A stretch of DNA of 64,000 bases from Heterotrichella gracilis. Lineage: Eukaryota > Sar > Xanthophyceae > Tribonematales > Xanthonemataceae. Shown here one piece after another: positions 17,606-27,123 of the stretch; the first letter of the stretch is position 1, and each line of letters begins with the position of its first letter. The stretch is from contig JAULBX010011099.1 in the NCBI GenBank assembly GCA_032358255.1, positions 248,001-312,000 of the forward strand, given 5' to 3'. Both the position numbers and the translations under genes were made by a program. The notes beneath the pieces are model-generated. The model saw only the letters and a program-made list of their open reading frames with translations. It was not told the DNA's origin and ran no database searches.

Positions 17606-19354
17606 ATGAAAAATAAATTTTTTGTTGTGACACTTATCCTATCTGCTTTTAGCGGATCATCACAAACGTTGCAAGAACTTGTAACCAAAACCGATAATGA
17701 AAATTTTGAAATAGCAGCCGCTGGATTCAAATCTCTTATTGCCAAAGACCCTACTAAAGGTGAATATTACTTTTATTACGGTGAAAACTTTTTTAAACGC
17801 GGCGATGCGGATAGTGCCAATATTTTTTACCTGAAAGGGGCTGAAGTAAATGCTACCTATGGCTTAAATTATGTTGGTATTGGCAAGATACTACTTACCA
17901 AAGGAAAAATAGATGAAGCTAAAACGCAATTTTACAAAGCCATTACTCTAGGTGCCAATAAGAATGCTGAGTTAATACGTAAGGTTGGTGAAGCTTGGTT
18001 AGTAACGGATGTAAAAAACGCAGATGAAGCTTTAGTTTTGGCGAACAGTGCTTTAAAAATGGAGCCTAAAAATCCTGAAAACTATATTTTACTGGGTGAT
18101 GCTCAACTCGAAAAAAATCCTACCGATGGAAGCGCGCCTGTAAAAAGTTATCAGATGGCCACAACATTAAATCCTAAAAGCACAAAAGGTATTCTGCGTG
18201 AAGGAAAACTTTATCAAAGAGGAAGAAACTATAATTTAGCATTAGATTATTATAAAAAGGCTATTGGTATTGATCCTACTTATGCTCCCGCTTATCGTGA
18301 AATTGCCGAATTGTATTCATTAGCAGGGCAACCGGCCAAATCTATTGAAAACTGGAAAAAATACTTAGAGTTAAATAACAGCGATTACGCACGTTACCGA
18401 TTCATGAGTGCCTTGTTCGCAAACAAACAATACTCCGAAGCTGTGTTCGAATATGAAAATTTAAAAAAATCAAACTTCGATAATTTATACTTGGAGCGTT
18501 TGGCTGCTTTTAGTTATGCTGAAATGGGAAATAAAACAGACACTGCAGCTTATACCAAAGGTCTAAAGGCAAGTAATGCCTTTTTTAGCAAAGCTCCTCA
18601 GGGATTTAAATTCATTCCGAATGATTATAAATACAAAGGGATTTTGTTATTAAAAACCGGAAAAGATTCCTTGGGAATTATTGAAATGGAAAAAGCTATT
18701 GCCATGGATCCAAGCATGAGTGGGGATATTTACGGAACCCTTGCCAACATTTCAGCAAAAAATAAAAAATACGACAAGGTTATTTTTTATATGGAGAAAA
18801 AAGCAAAAGGAACTTACGCTAACTTAAGTGCCAACGATTGTTTTGATATTGGTAAAGCCTACTATTTTACCGGTGTGGCCAAACAAAAAGAAGTGGCAGA
18901 CTTAAGAGCGGCACTTGCTAAAAAGAAAAAACCAACCGATAGTCCTGAATTAAGCGCCATAGACGATCAGGCCATGTACAATTTTATGAAAGCCGATACC
19001 GCCTTTAATAAACTAACACAATTAAATACGAATTGGCCTTGGGGATATACCTGGAGAGGCAGAACCAACGCTCTTATTGATCCAAAGATCAATACAGAAG
19101 TGGCGAGAGAAAACTATGAAAAAGTATTGGTTTTAGTTAAGCCGGAAGAAAAATTAAGCACTTATAAACCAAATGTGGTAGAGGCTTATGAATACTTAGG
19201 TTATTATTATGTGACTAAAAAAGATGACGTTAAAGCCAAAGAATATTGGACTCTTTTAAAGGAAATCGATCCGGCTAATGAAAAAGCAAACAATTATCTA
19301 AACCCTAAAAAGCCGGCTGCGCTTCCTGCAAAACCCGCGACAGGTAAAAATTAA
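17606..19354 (+). CDS. Exported tetratricopeptide-repeat protein
   Basis: 582 residues from ATG at 17606 (another ATG lies 6 bases upstream). The signal peptide ends near GSSQ. The mature protein is nearly all helix pairs of the TPR type (for example YNLALDYYKKAIGIDPTYAPAYREIAELY), about 10-12 repeats. A Lys/Pro/Ala-rich end follows (residues 570-582). It is probably a periplasmic scaffold working with the upstream PstS-like lipoprotein and the TonB motor, since this gene order recurs in the phylum. No catalytic motif. Confidence 0.83.
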   Translation: MKNKFFVVTLILSAFSGSSQTLQELVTKTDNENFEIAAAGFKSLIAKDPTKGEYYFYYGENFFKRGDADSANIFYLKGAEVNATYGLNYVGIGKILLTKGKIDEAKTQFYKAITLGANKNAELIRKVGEAWLVTDVKNADEALVLANSALKMEPKNPENYILLGDAQLEKNPTDGSAPVKSYQMATTLNPKSTKGILREGKLYQRGRNYNLALDYYKKAIGIDPTYAPAYREIAELYSLAGQPAKSIENWKKYLELNNSDYARYRFMSALFANKQYSEAVFEYENLKKSNFDNLYLERLAAFSYAEMGNKTDTAAYTKGLKASNAFFSKAPQGFKFIPNDYKYKGILLLKTGKDSLGIIEMEKAIAMDPSMSGDIYGTLANISAKNKKYDKVIFYMEKKAKGTYANLSANDCFDIGKAYYFTGVAKQKEVADLRAALAKKKKPTDSPELSAIDDQAMYNFMKADTAFNKLTQLNTNWPWGYTWRGRTNALIDPKINTEVARENYEKVLVLVKPEEKLSTYKPNVVEAYEYLGYYYVTKKDDVKAKEYWTLLKEIDPANEKANNYLNPKKPAALPAKPATGKN

Positions 19355-19356
19355 TA

Positions 19357-19387
19357 AAAGCCCCTTGAGAAATCAAGGGGTTTTTTG
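19357..19387 (+). terminator. Intrinsic terminator after the TPR gene
   Basis: CCCCTTGA (19361-19368) pairs with TCAAGGGG (19373-19380) with a 4-base loop, followed by TTTTTTG. It begins right after the TPR stop codon. Confidence 0.85.
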
Positions 19388-19454
19388 TTTAATTAGATGG
19401 ACCTTGTTTTGTAAAATGCTACGAAATAAAGCAAGAAGTAAAGATGCTAACATT

Positions 19455-19462
19455 TACATTTG
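19455..19462 (+). promoter_or_regulatory. Candidate -7 box of dprA
   Basis: TACATTTG matches TAnnTTTG and lies 29 bases before the dprA ATG. No convincing TTG at -33. Confidence 0.35.
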
Positions 19463-19491
19463 TTTTATAATTCATCTTCATCACCCAAATA

Positions 19492-20598
19492 ATGCCAGAA
19501 GAAACACTTTACCAGATCGGTTTAACCCTTATTAATGGAATTGGAGACATTAATGCCAAGGCCTTATTAGCTTATTGCGGAAGTGCCAAAGAAGTTTTTA
19601 AACAAAAAAGATCGGCCCTTCAAAAAATCCCGGGCATTGGTGAGATCAACGCTGCCGCCATCTTAAAAAGTTCAGGTGTATTACTTAGAGCAGAAGAAGA
19701 GCTCGATTTTATTGCAAAACATAAGATCAAAGCTTTATTTTTTACCCATAACGATTATCCAACCCGATTAAGGTATTGCAGTGATAGTCCTATTATGCTT
19801 TATTACAAAGGGAATGCGGATTTAAATTGTGAACGCATAATTGGCGTGGTGGGAACCCGAAAACCCAGCGATTACGGGAAAACCATTACACGTAATTTAA
19901 TAAACGACCTGAGTGACAGCGGAGCACTTATAATAAGCGGTTTAGCTTATGGCGTGGATGTTTTGGCTCATAAAACAGCCCTTGAAAACAACTTACAGAC
20001 CGTTGGAGTCATTGGACACGGTTTAGATCGAATATACCCGCAGGAGCATGATAAAATAGCAAAACGTATGATCCATCAAGGTGGACTTCTTACCGATTTT
20101 ATGAGTGGCACAAACCCCGATGCTGTTAATTTTCCAAAACGCAATAGAATTGTAGCAGGATTGTGCGATGCCTTGGTCGTGGTAGAAAGTAAAAGAACCG
20201 GTGGTAGCTTAATTACAGCAACCATAGCCAATAGTTATAATAAAGACGTGTTTGCGTTTCCCGGCCAGGCTAATTTTTCACTTGCCGAGGGTTGTAACGG
20301 TTTAATTAAACGCAACAGGGCTGCACTCATTGAAAATGCAGAAGATCTGCTCTATGCCATGCAATGGCAAGAAAATGACAAACCACAAAAGTCCAGTAAA
20401 CAAATTCCATTGCTTTTAAATTTATCGGAAGAAGAAAAAATGATCATTCACCTGTTCTCCGAAAAAAAAACCATTCATGTGGATGAGATCTGTTCAGCCA
20501 TTCAGCAACCGGTGAGCAAAGTTTCAGCTCTCTTACTTCAACTCGAGTTTTCAAATCTTATAAAAAGTAAACCCGGTAAACTTTACGAATTGATGTAG
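19492..20598 (+). CDS. dprA: DNA-processing protein DprA
   Basis: A 368-residue protein that loads RecA on incoming single-stranded DNA during natural transformation. N-terminal helix-hairpin-helix segments (about 10-60, KIPGIGEINAA) precede the Rossmann-like core: GTRKPS (121-126), SGLAYGVD (149-156), FPKRNRIVAG (214-223), VESKRTGGSLITA (231-243) and FPGQ (256-259). A C-terminal winged-helix domain (about 310-368) completes the family architecture. No other competence gene is nearby. Its stop codon TAG directly abuts the convergent gene's stop, giving TAGCTA. Confidence 0.93.
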   Translation: MPEETLYQIGLTLINGIGDINAKALLAYCGSAKEVFKQKRSALQKIPGIGEINAAAILKSSGVLLRAEEELDFIAKHKIKALFFTHNDYPTRLRYCSDSPIMLYYKGNADLNCERIIGVVGTRKPSDYGKTITRNLINDLSDSGALIISGLAYGVDVLAHKTALENNLQTVGVIGHGLDRIYPQEHDKIAKRMIHQGGLLTDFMSGTNPDAVNFPKRNRIVAGLCDALVVVESKRTGGSLITATIANSYNKDVFAFPGQANFSLAEGCNGLIKRNRAALIENAEDLLYAMQWQENDKPQKSSKQIPLLLNLSEEEKMIIHLFSEKKTIHVDEICSAIQQPVSKVSALLLQLEFSNLIKSKPGKLYELM

Positions 20599-21243
20599 CT
20601 ATTTCCCGCTGATCTTATAAATGATGGCTTCCGTGTAAAAACCACTTTTCACTCGTTTTACCTCTTGTATGCCAAAGTCATTAAAAACATCTTTATACAA
20701 AGGATTCATATATATAAACCAGGTTTCATGAGTGCTTGTCTTTTTTATTTTTTCAAGCACTTTTTTTAAAATGACCGCGCTAAATGGATTAAATAAAAAG
20801 TAAAGGGCAGCACGGTTCTCATACTCCACTTCAAGAGCATTCTTTGTTATAAATCGAATGTGTGACGCTGCTCGTTTTGAAGTATACCTTTCGAGATTTT
20901 CGTTGGCTTCCTTAACAAGCTTTTCATTCAGTTCTATTCCGGTTAAATCATTGAACCCAAAATGTTCCGCTACAAAAACAACCCTTCCTTTGCCGCTTCC
21001 GATGTCGATAAAACTAAACGTTTTAACTCGTTCATCCAGTTCTTTGAACAAACGAAACAAGACTAAGTAAGAAGCTCCTTGATAGTGAAAATACTCTGAA
21101 GAAGCGCTTCTGATAAATTCAGAAGTATGGATCTTAAATTGTTTTTCATATTTGGCTTCGTTGCTAATTAATCGAATACTATTCAATGGTCCTCTTAAAA
21201 TAAGCGAACGAAGTATGTAATAGAAATGGATGAAATATTTCAA
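20599..21243 (-). CDS. Class I SAM-dependent methyltransferase
   Basis: About 214 residues. The SAM-binding loop reads FIDIGSGKGRVVFVAEHFG with the acidic GIELNEKL following, and a later ALYFLFNPFSAV strand replaces the usual DPPY-like motif. There is no early ATG. A TTG at 21318 would overlap the divergent spoT start by 6 bases, so TTG at 21243 is preferred and leaves 69 bases between the divergent genes. The substrate is unknown; no RNA- or DNA-binding motif stands out. Confidence 0.75.
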   Translation of the reverse strand: MKYFIHFYYILRSLILRGPLNSIRLISNEAKYEKQFKIHTSEFIRSASSEYFHYQGASYLVLFRLFKELDERVKTFSFIDIGSGKGRVVFVAEHFGFNDLTGIELNEKLVKEANENLERYTSKRAASHIRFITKNALEVEYENRAALYFLFNPFSAVILKKVLEKIKKTSTHETWFIYMNPLYKDVFNDFGIQEVKRVKSGFYTEAIIYKISGK

Positions 21244-21312
21244 TAGCTTGTCTTTTAAATGTTCAGTAAAATTAATACCTTCATGCTTATATTCCCAGCT
21301 AATTTTCCTGTT

Positions 21313-23526
21313 ATGCAAATTGACTTAGAGGCAGAAAGAAAAGAGATTCTAAAGCGATACAGACTCCTCATAAAAGCGTGTAAAAGAAACCTTCAAAAAG
21401 GCGACAAAGAAATGATCCGAAAGGCCTTCGGAGTGGCGGTTGAGGCTCATAAAGAAATGCGCCGTAAGAGCGGCGAACCATACATTTATCATCCCATTGC
21501 TGTTGCCCAAATTTGTGCCGAAGAAATTGGTCTTGGAAGCATAGGCATTGTTTGCGCCTTGTTGCATGACACTGTTGAAGATACTGACTTAAGCCTGGAT
21601 GATGTGAGAGGTTTGTTTGGCGACAAAGTGGCTCAGATTATTGACGGTCTTACCAAAATTTCGGGTGTCATTGATAACACCTCTTCTATTCAAGCTGAAA
21701 ACTTCAGAAAAGTTTTGCTGACCATGAGTGAGGATATTCGCGTGATCTTAATAAAACTAGCAGACCGTCTTCACAATATGCGAACATTGGCGCATATGAA
21801 ACGTGACAAACAAATTAAAATCGCCAGTGAAACCCTTTTTCTTTATGGTCCATTGGCTCATCGATTGGGCTTAAATACGATCAAAACGGAATTAGAGAAT
21901 CTAGGCTTAAAATACACCGATACAGAATCCTACACCGAAATTGAAAATAAATTAAAAGAAAGCGAACCCGAACGAAAACGATTTATTCAAAAATTCATTG
22001 AACCTCTCAAAGAAATTTTACAAGAGCAAGGATTAAAATTCAAAATATTTGGTCGGCCAAAATCCATTTTTGGTATTTATAATAAAATGAAAACGAAACA
22101 TGTTTCATTTGAAGAAATTTACGATCTGTTTGCTATAAGGGTGGTGATTGATTCTCCTTTAGATCAGGAAAAATCCGATTGTTGGAAGGTGTATTCGATC
22201 ATAACAGATTTTTATCACCCAAGTCCTGAACGCTTAAGAGATTGGATCAGCACACCAAAAAGCAATGGTTATGAGAGTTTGCATACCACGGTAATGGGTC
22301 CCGAAGGAAAATGGGTAGAAGTTCAAATTCGCACCACGCGAATGGATGATCTGGCTGAAAATGGTTATGCAGCACATTGGAAATACAAAGACAGTGCGGC
22401 AGACAAGGAAAGCAAGTTAGAGAATTGGCTAATGCGAATTCGGGAAATGCTCGAAAATCCCGATCCAAATGCCCTTGAATTCATTGATGACTTTAAACTA
22501 AATCTTTTTAGCGATGAAATGTTTGTGTTCACGCCTAAAGGAGATATGAAAACAATGCCCGTTGGTTCAACCGCATTAGACTTTGCTTTTGAGATCCATA
22601 CAAAAGTCGGAGAACATTGTATAGGCGCTAAAGTAAATCATAAGTTAGTTCCACTCAGCAATCCTTTAAAGAGTGGTGATCAGGTAGAAATACTTACGAG
22701 TGGGAAACAAGTTCCAAAAGATGATTGGTTGAATTATGTGATCACTGCGAAAGCAAAATCCAAAATAAAGAACAGTTTAAAAGACCAGCGTAAAAAAATT
22801 GCTGAAGATGGTAAAGAAATTTTGATCCGCAAATTTGACCGCTTCAAATTAACCTTCAATACACAAACCGTTAACGAATTTTGTACCTTCTTAAAGTTGC
22901 CTTCCTCACAAGAACTATTTTATCGGGTGGCCTTAAATAATGTTGACCTGCAAGACATTAAGGACTTTGTGAAATTCAAAGAAAGTCCGTTAAAAAAGAG
23001 AAAAGCGCACGAGGCGCCAAAACTAGAACAATTAGTGACGAGTGCTCGTGGTAAAACCGATATGCTTGTAATTGGAGATGACTTACAAAAGTTAGATTAC
23101 AATTTAGCGCCATGTTGCAATCCAATTCCGGGTGATGACGTTTTTGGTTTTATTACAGTTTCAGAAGGCATTAAAATACATAGAGTTAATTGTCCTAACG
23201 CAATAAAACTTCTTTCTAATTATGCTTACAGAGTTGTAAAAGCTAAATGGACGAATGATGAATTGATCTCATTCTTAGCAGGATTAAAGATCACCGGCAC
23301 AGATGAAATAGGCATTGTGAACAATATCACCAAAGTGATATCGAATGAAAACAATGTAAATATGCGTTCAATTAATTTTGATACAGACGATGGGTTGTTT
23401 GAGGGAACTGTGATGGTTTATGTTCACGATACCAAACATTTGAATCACCTTATTTCAAACTTAAAAAAAGTAAAGGGAGTAAACAAAGTGGAGCGTATTG
23501 ATGAAAAGCATAAAGAACAGGTTTGA
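21313..23526 (+). CDS. spoT: Bifunctional (p)ppGpp synthetase/hydrolase (RelA/SpoT)
   Basis: 737 residues from ATG at 21313; the longer frame from 21259 adds residues unlike the family. The hydrolase HD domain is intact: H60 in YIYHP, HDTVEDT (85-91) and D151 in LADRLHNM. The synthetase domain has FAIRVVI, STPKSNGYESLHTTV and VEVQIRTTRMDDLAE. TGS (about residues 405-465, VFTPKGDMKTMPVGST), zinc-finger-like (CCNPIPGDD) and C-terminal ACT regions complete a long Rel protein. Intact HD and synthetase motifs predict both activities, so it is likely the main stringent-response enzyme. Confidence 0.95.
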   Translation: MQIDLEAERKEILKRYRLLIKACKRNLQKGDKEMIRKAFGVAVEAHKEMRRKSGEPYIYHPIAVAQICAEEIGLGSIGIVCALLHDTVEDTDLSLDDVRGLFGDKVAQIIDGLTKISGVIDNTSSIQAENFRKVLLTMSEDIRVILIKLADRLHNMRTLAHMKRDKQIKIASETLFLYGPLAHRLGLNTIKTELENLGLKYTDTESYTEIENKLKESEPERKRFIQKFIEPLKEILQEQGLKFKIFGRPKSIFGIYNKMKTKHVSFEEIYDLFAIRVVIDSPLDQEKSDCWKVYSIITDFYHPSPERLRDWISTPKSNGYESLHTTVMGPEGKWVEVQIRTTRMDDLAENGYAAHWKYKDSAADKESKLENWLMRIREMLENPDPNALEFIDDFKLNLFSDEMFVFTPKGDMKTMPVGSTALDFAFEIHTKVGEHCIGAKVNHKLVPLSNPLKSGDQVEILTSGKQVPKDDWLNYVITAKAKSKIKNSLKDQRKKIAEDGKEILIRKFDRFKLTFNTQTVNEFCTFLKLPSSQELFYRVALNNVDLQDIKDFVKFKESPLKKRKAHEAPKLEQLVTSARGKTDMLVIGDDLQKLDYNLAPCCNPIPGDDVFGFITVSEGIKIHRVNCPNAIKLLSNYAYRVVKAKWTNDELISFLAGLKITGTDEIGIVNNITKVISNENNVNMRSINFDTDDGLFEGTVMVYVHDTKHLNHLISNLKKVKGVNKVERIDEKHKEQV

Positions 23527-23531
23527 GTCCC

Positions 23532-24089
23532 TTAAGATCTAAACTCTCTCAACTTAATTTTTTTAGCCGGATTTCCTTGATATATCCAGTTTGCCTCCAG
23601 GTTAGCTGTAGCAATACTTCCAACGGTAAGCAGGCAATTCACGCCCAATTTAACTCCCGGACAAATAACTGTTTTAGCGCCTGCCCATGAACCCTCTTCC
23701 AAAGTGATTTCACCAACTATAAGATTAAAAGTAGATTTTTTATAATTATGATTCCCGCACAATAAAAGCGCGCCTTGTGAAACACAGGAATGACTTTTTA
23801 AGGTGACTTTCGCCAGATTATCGATCCATACTTCTTCGCCGATCCATACGTGATCTCCTATGACCAATCGCCAGGGATATTTAATAGAAACGTGTGGTTT
23901 AATAATTAATCCTTTACCAACCTGGGCGCCAAAAAAACGCAATAAAAAACGTTTAGGTCCGTAAAATGGAAACGGTGATCTGAAAAAAAGTAAATTAATG
24001 GTGTACCATAAAACCCTGTAGGGAAGAGATTTCCCGGGTTTATACCAATCGTTATTAAAGGTAGATAAATCAGTTTTTAGTTCTGTCAT
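23532..24089 (-). CDS. wcaF: WcaF-type colanic-acid-like acetyltransferase
   Basis: A 185-residue left-handed beta-helix acyltransferase. Hexapeptide-repeat turns are visible around VGKGLIIKPHVSIKYPWRLV, IGDHVWIGEEVWID and AKTVICPGVKLGVNCLLTVGS. The catalytic His lies in the GNHNYKK loop. The family O-acetylates sugars of exopolysaccharides. The start overlaps the upstream glycosyltransferase by 20 bases, so it is the last gene of the five-gene minus-strand glycan operon. Confidence 0.85.
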   Translation of the reverse strand: MTELKTDLSTFNNDWYKPGKSLPYRVLWYTINLLFFRSPFPFYGPKRFLLRFFGAQVGKGLIIKPHVSIKYPWRLVIGDHVWIGEEVWIDNLAKVTLKSHSCVSQGALLLCGNHNYKKSTFNLIVGEITLEEGSWAGAKTVICPGVKLGVNCLLTVGSIATANLEANWIYQGNPAKKIKLREFRS

Positions 24090-25227
24090 TGAAAAGGGTT
24101 TTATATTGTGCTATGATCCCATTAACATCAATTTTCTTGCTAATATAATTAATAGCCTGTTCACTTTCTATATTAAATTGTTGCTGATCCAATTTGGCGT
24201 AATGGATAATAGCATCCACAAATGTCTGTTTTTGAGTTAAAGCAATGGCAAATCCTGCGCCTTCTTTTTCAAGATCATTCCATGGCGTTTGATCGCTAAT
24301 AATGACCGGACAGCCGCATAACAAGCTTTCTACAATAGAGTGGCCAAAGTTTTCATTAAGGGTGGGCAAAAGTAAGCAATTATGCTCGCTTATTTTGTTT
24401 TGAACTTCTTCAAACTTTATTTCACCTTTATGTATAACGGAAATAGTTGAGGGCAATTTATCTATAATTTTTTTACAAGAATCCCAGTATGTTTCATCTT
24501 CTATGTTACCAAATAACTCGAATTCAATTTTATAATCATTTGGAACGTCCCTTAACAACTCTAACGCAAAATGTAAATTTTTAACCTGAGCAATTCTGGA
24601 TAAATAAAATAATTTAAGCGTATTCATTTTTTTAATACTTCTATTAACTCTCACGCTACCGGAATTAACATTTGGCGCAATGATTACCTTTGCAGAACGA
24701 AATTTAGATAAAATGTCTTGCTTCTCTTGTTCTTGTGTGGCATGAAACGTTATATCTTTATACCATCTTAACATTTTGGCTATAAGAACAAAAAGATTTT
24801 TCTTCATTGACTTAAGGCTCATGGCACCTTTTCCTAACATGCCCCTTGGGGCTAATAAGATTGGCACGGCAATTTGTTTACTGTTTTTGAGTCGAATGAG
24901 GTTTAGTGAAAAGTTAAGGGACCAAAAACTATTTAAATAAATAAGATCTGGATCTATTTCTTGAATAAGCTTTAAAAAATTATTCGTTCTTAAATTTTTA
25001 TTATCAAAATAATAATAATGCACATCCTCCTTTAAAAACAATTGATCAGGATTGATCCCCTGATAAGGAACATTGCTTCCAAGATCGCGATTTGTGGTAA
25101 TAATATAAAAATCAAAATACGTTTTAAGTAATGAAACTAGTGAGTATACAGAACGCACGGGTCCTCCTGCTTTGGTTCCAGGTAAATACCAATCAATAAA
25201 AATGGCTATTCTCTGCTTTTTTTTCAT
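24070..25227 (-). CDS. Glycosyltransferase family 4 (GT-B fold)
   Basis: 385 residues. The N-terminal domain opens FIDWYLPGTKAGGPVRSVY, a pattern of GT4 enzymes with the donor/acceptor glycine loop. The C-terminal donor domain has FYLSRIAQVKNLHFALELL and the E-x7-E-like segment NENFGHSIVESLLCGCPVI. It probably adds a sugar to the lipid-linked repeat unit on the cytosolic face. ATGA overlap with the asnB stop shows tight cotranscription. The sugar specificity cannot be read. Confidence 0.85.
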   Translation of the reverse strand: MKKKQRIAIFIDWYLPGTKAGGPVRSVYSLVSLLKTYFDFYIITTNRDLGSNVPYQGINPDQLFLKEDVHYYYFDNKNLRTNNFLKLIQEIDPDLIYLNSFWSLNFSLNLIRLKNSKQIAVPILLAPRGMLGKGAMSLKSMKKNLFVLIAKMLRWYKDITFHATQEQEKQDILSKFRSAKVIIAPNVNSGSVRVNRSIKKMNTLKLFYLSRIAQVKNLHFALELLRDVPNDYKIEFELFGNIEDETYWDSCKKIIDKLPSTISVIHKGEIKFEEVQNKISEHNCLLLPTLNENFGHSIVESLLCGCPVIISDQTPWNDLEKEGAGFAIALTQKQTFVDAIIHYAKLDQQQFNIESEQAINYISKKIDVNGIIAQYKTLFNDRTKN

Positions 25228-27116
25228 TCGTTGCTTATCTTGTTTTCATCCAGCCAGTTATTTAATACAACCAAATGCCAAAGCCTTGCCCAATTTACTA
25301 AATTATCGCCGGCTAAAAACCGTTCCCATAAATTCATGATACTTCCATTGGTAAATAAATTTTTCGCCTCTAAACCATTCATGTTTTTTTCACAAAAAGA
25401 CCTAAGATCGTTTTTTAACCACTCTTGCCATGGTAAGGTAAATCCCATTTTTGGTCTGTTGACAATTTCTTCGGGCAAAAGATCGCCTAAACTATCTGTC
25501 AATAATTTTTTTGGCGTGTGCGGAAATTTATTCGCGTCATTAACACCCAAAACAAACTCCATCAGTTTGTAATCCAAAAAAGGTTCCCTCACTTCAAGCG
25601 CAACCGCCATACTCATTTGATCAGCGTCACGCAATAAAATGTTTTGCAAATAGGTATTGATCTCGCTCATTGAAACTGAACTCAACAAATGATCCTTAAT
25701 TTGCGGCACCTCTGAAACAATGCGTTTTATGTTAGTAAATGGATTTGAGTGGCTCAACAACTTATCCAGTTCCTTATTTGTAAATAAGCTTCTATTAAGA
25801 GGATAGGCAGAATTAAAGTTGATACTTGGCTGACCCAATAATTCCTGCACTTTATTGCCTCCAACATTTTTGTGTTTTACTTTAATGGCATAACCGATCG
25901 ACTTCCTTGCTATCAGAGGCAAGGCGTTTAGCCAGGACTTTTTTTGAAGATCCATCATCCGCTTGAACACATCATATCCTGCAAACAATTCGTCGCCACC
26001 TATGCCGCTCAAGGCCATTGTTACACCTGCTGTTTTGGTTGCTTTTGAAACAATATACGTGTTTGGCCCGTCACCGCTTGGATGATCGGTTGCAGCAAGT
26101 GCTTCCGGAAGTTGTTTTAAAAAATCATCCGGAGATAATTTGATCTCATGATGCGTTGTGTTGAATTTTTTCGCAATTACTTTCGCATACTTCGATTCCG
26201 AAAATTCACTTTCGTCGAAACTAACATTAAAGGTTTGTACTTTTTCAGCACTGACCCGGCTCATTAAACCAACAATAGCACTGGAGTCTATTCCGCCAGA
26301 TAAAAATGCGCCAAAAGGAACGTCGGCAATCATTCTTCGTTGTACAGACAGGCTTAATAACTCGTTCACCTTTTTACATATATCGGTATAAGAAAGTTGA
26401 TCACTCTCTTGATTCACCTTATTGATAGAGTAATACTGATTTATTGTTGGACGGTTATTTTCAAACTCAATTAGATGGCCCGGTAATAAGAGTTTTATTC
26501 CTTTTACAATGGTATTTGGTGCAAATACGGTTTGATACATAGTATATTCCGATAAGACCTCTTTGTTCAAAGAAAAAGACTTTATTCCGGCATGAAGTAT
26601 GGGACGTATTTCACTCGAAAAGAAAAAACCTTCCTCACCGTAATAATAATATAAAGGCTTTACTCCTACTCTGTCTCTCGCTATTAACAGCTTTTTTAGA
26701 TGTGTATCATAAATAGCAAAAGCATACATGCCATTAAAAAAATCAAGGCATTTATTTCCCCAACGAATAAAAGCAGCCAAAATAACTTCTGTATCAGAGT
26801 TGGTTTTAAAAAAATAAGGCATTTCATTTTTACCTTGACCTGCTCTTTGAAGTTCTAATTTTAATTCACGGTAATTATATAATTCGCCATTATAAATAAT
26901 GATGTATCGCTTGTCTTGAGAAAAAAAGGGTTGATTGCTTTCGCTGCTTAAATCAATAATAGAGAGTCTGCGATGCCCAAAACAGATGTTATCTCCCTGC
27001 CAAATGCCATCATTATCAGGACCTCGATGCGCTAATGTGAGGTTCATCTTTGCAATGAGGGACCTTTGTTCTTCGTCAGAATAGTTGTCGGAAATAATGC
27101 CGTTTATACCACACAT
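25224..27116 (-). CDS. asnB: Asparagine synthase (glutamine-hydrolysing) family protein
   Basis: 630 residues of AsnB type. Cys2 of MCGINGI is the glutaminase nucleophile; LAHRGPDNDG and YNGELYN follow. The C-terminal ATP pyrophosphatase has SGGIDSS (273-279) and ALSGIGGDELFAGY. AsnB-like amidotransferases in glycan loci often amidate sugar carboxylates or act in surface polysaccharide synthesis instead of making Asn. Here it sits third in a minus-strand operon between an epimerase (7-base gap) and a glycosyltransferase (4-base overlap), so a glycan-modifying role is likely. Confidence 0.88.
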   Translation of the reverse strand: MCGINGIISDNYSDEEQRSLIAKMNLTLAHRGPDNDGIWQGDNICFGHRRLSIIDLSSESNQPFFSQDKRYIIIYNGELYNYRELKLELQRAGQGKNEMPYFFKTNSDTEVILAAFIRWGNKCLDFFNGMYAFAIYDTHLKKLLIARDRVGVKPLYYYYGEEGFFFSSEIRPILHAGIKSFSLNKEVLSEYTMYQTVFAPNTIVKGIKLLLPGHLIEFENNRPTINQYYSINKVNQESDQLSYTDICKKVNELLSLSVQRRMIADVPFGAFLSGGIDSSAIVGLMSRVSAEKVQTFNVSFDESEFSESKYAKVIAKKFNTTHHEIKLSPDDFLKQLPEALAATDHPSGDGPNTYIVSKATKTAGVTMALSGIGGDELFAGYDVFKRMMDLQKKSWLNALPLIARKSIGYAIKVKHKNVGGNKVQELLGQPSINFNSAYPLNRSLFTNKELDKLLSHSNPFTNIKRIVSEVPQIKDHLLSSVSMSEINTYLQNILLRDADQMSMAVALEVREPFLDYKLMEFVLGVNDANKFPHTPKKLLTDSLGDLLPEEIVNRPKMGFTLPWQEWLKNDLRSFCEKNMNGLEAKNLFTNGSIMNLWERFLAGDNLVNWARLWHLVVLNNWLDENKISNE

Positions 27117-27123
27117 GAAATTC

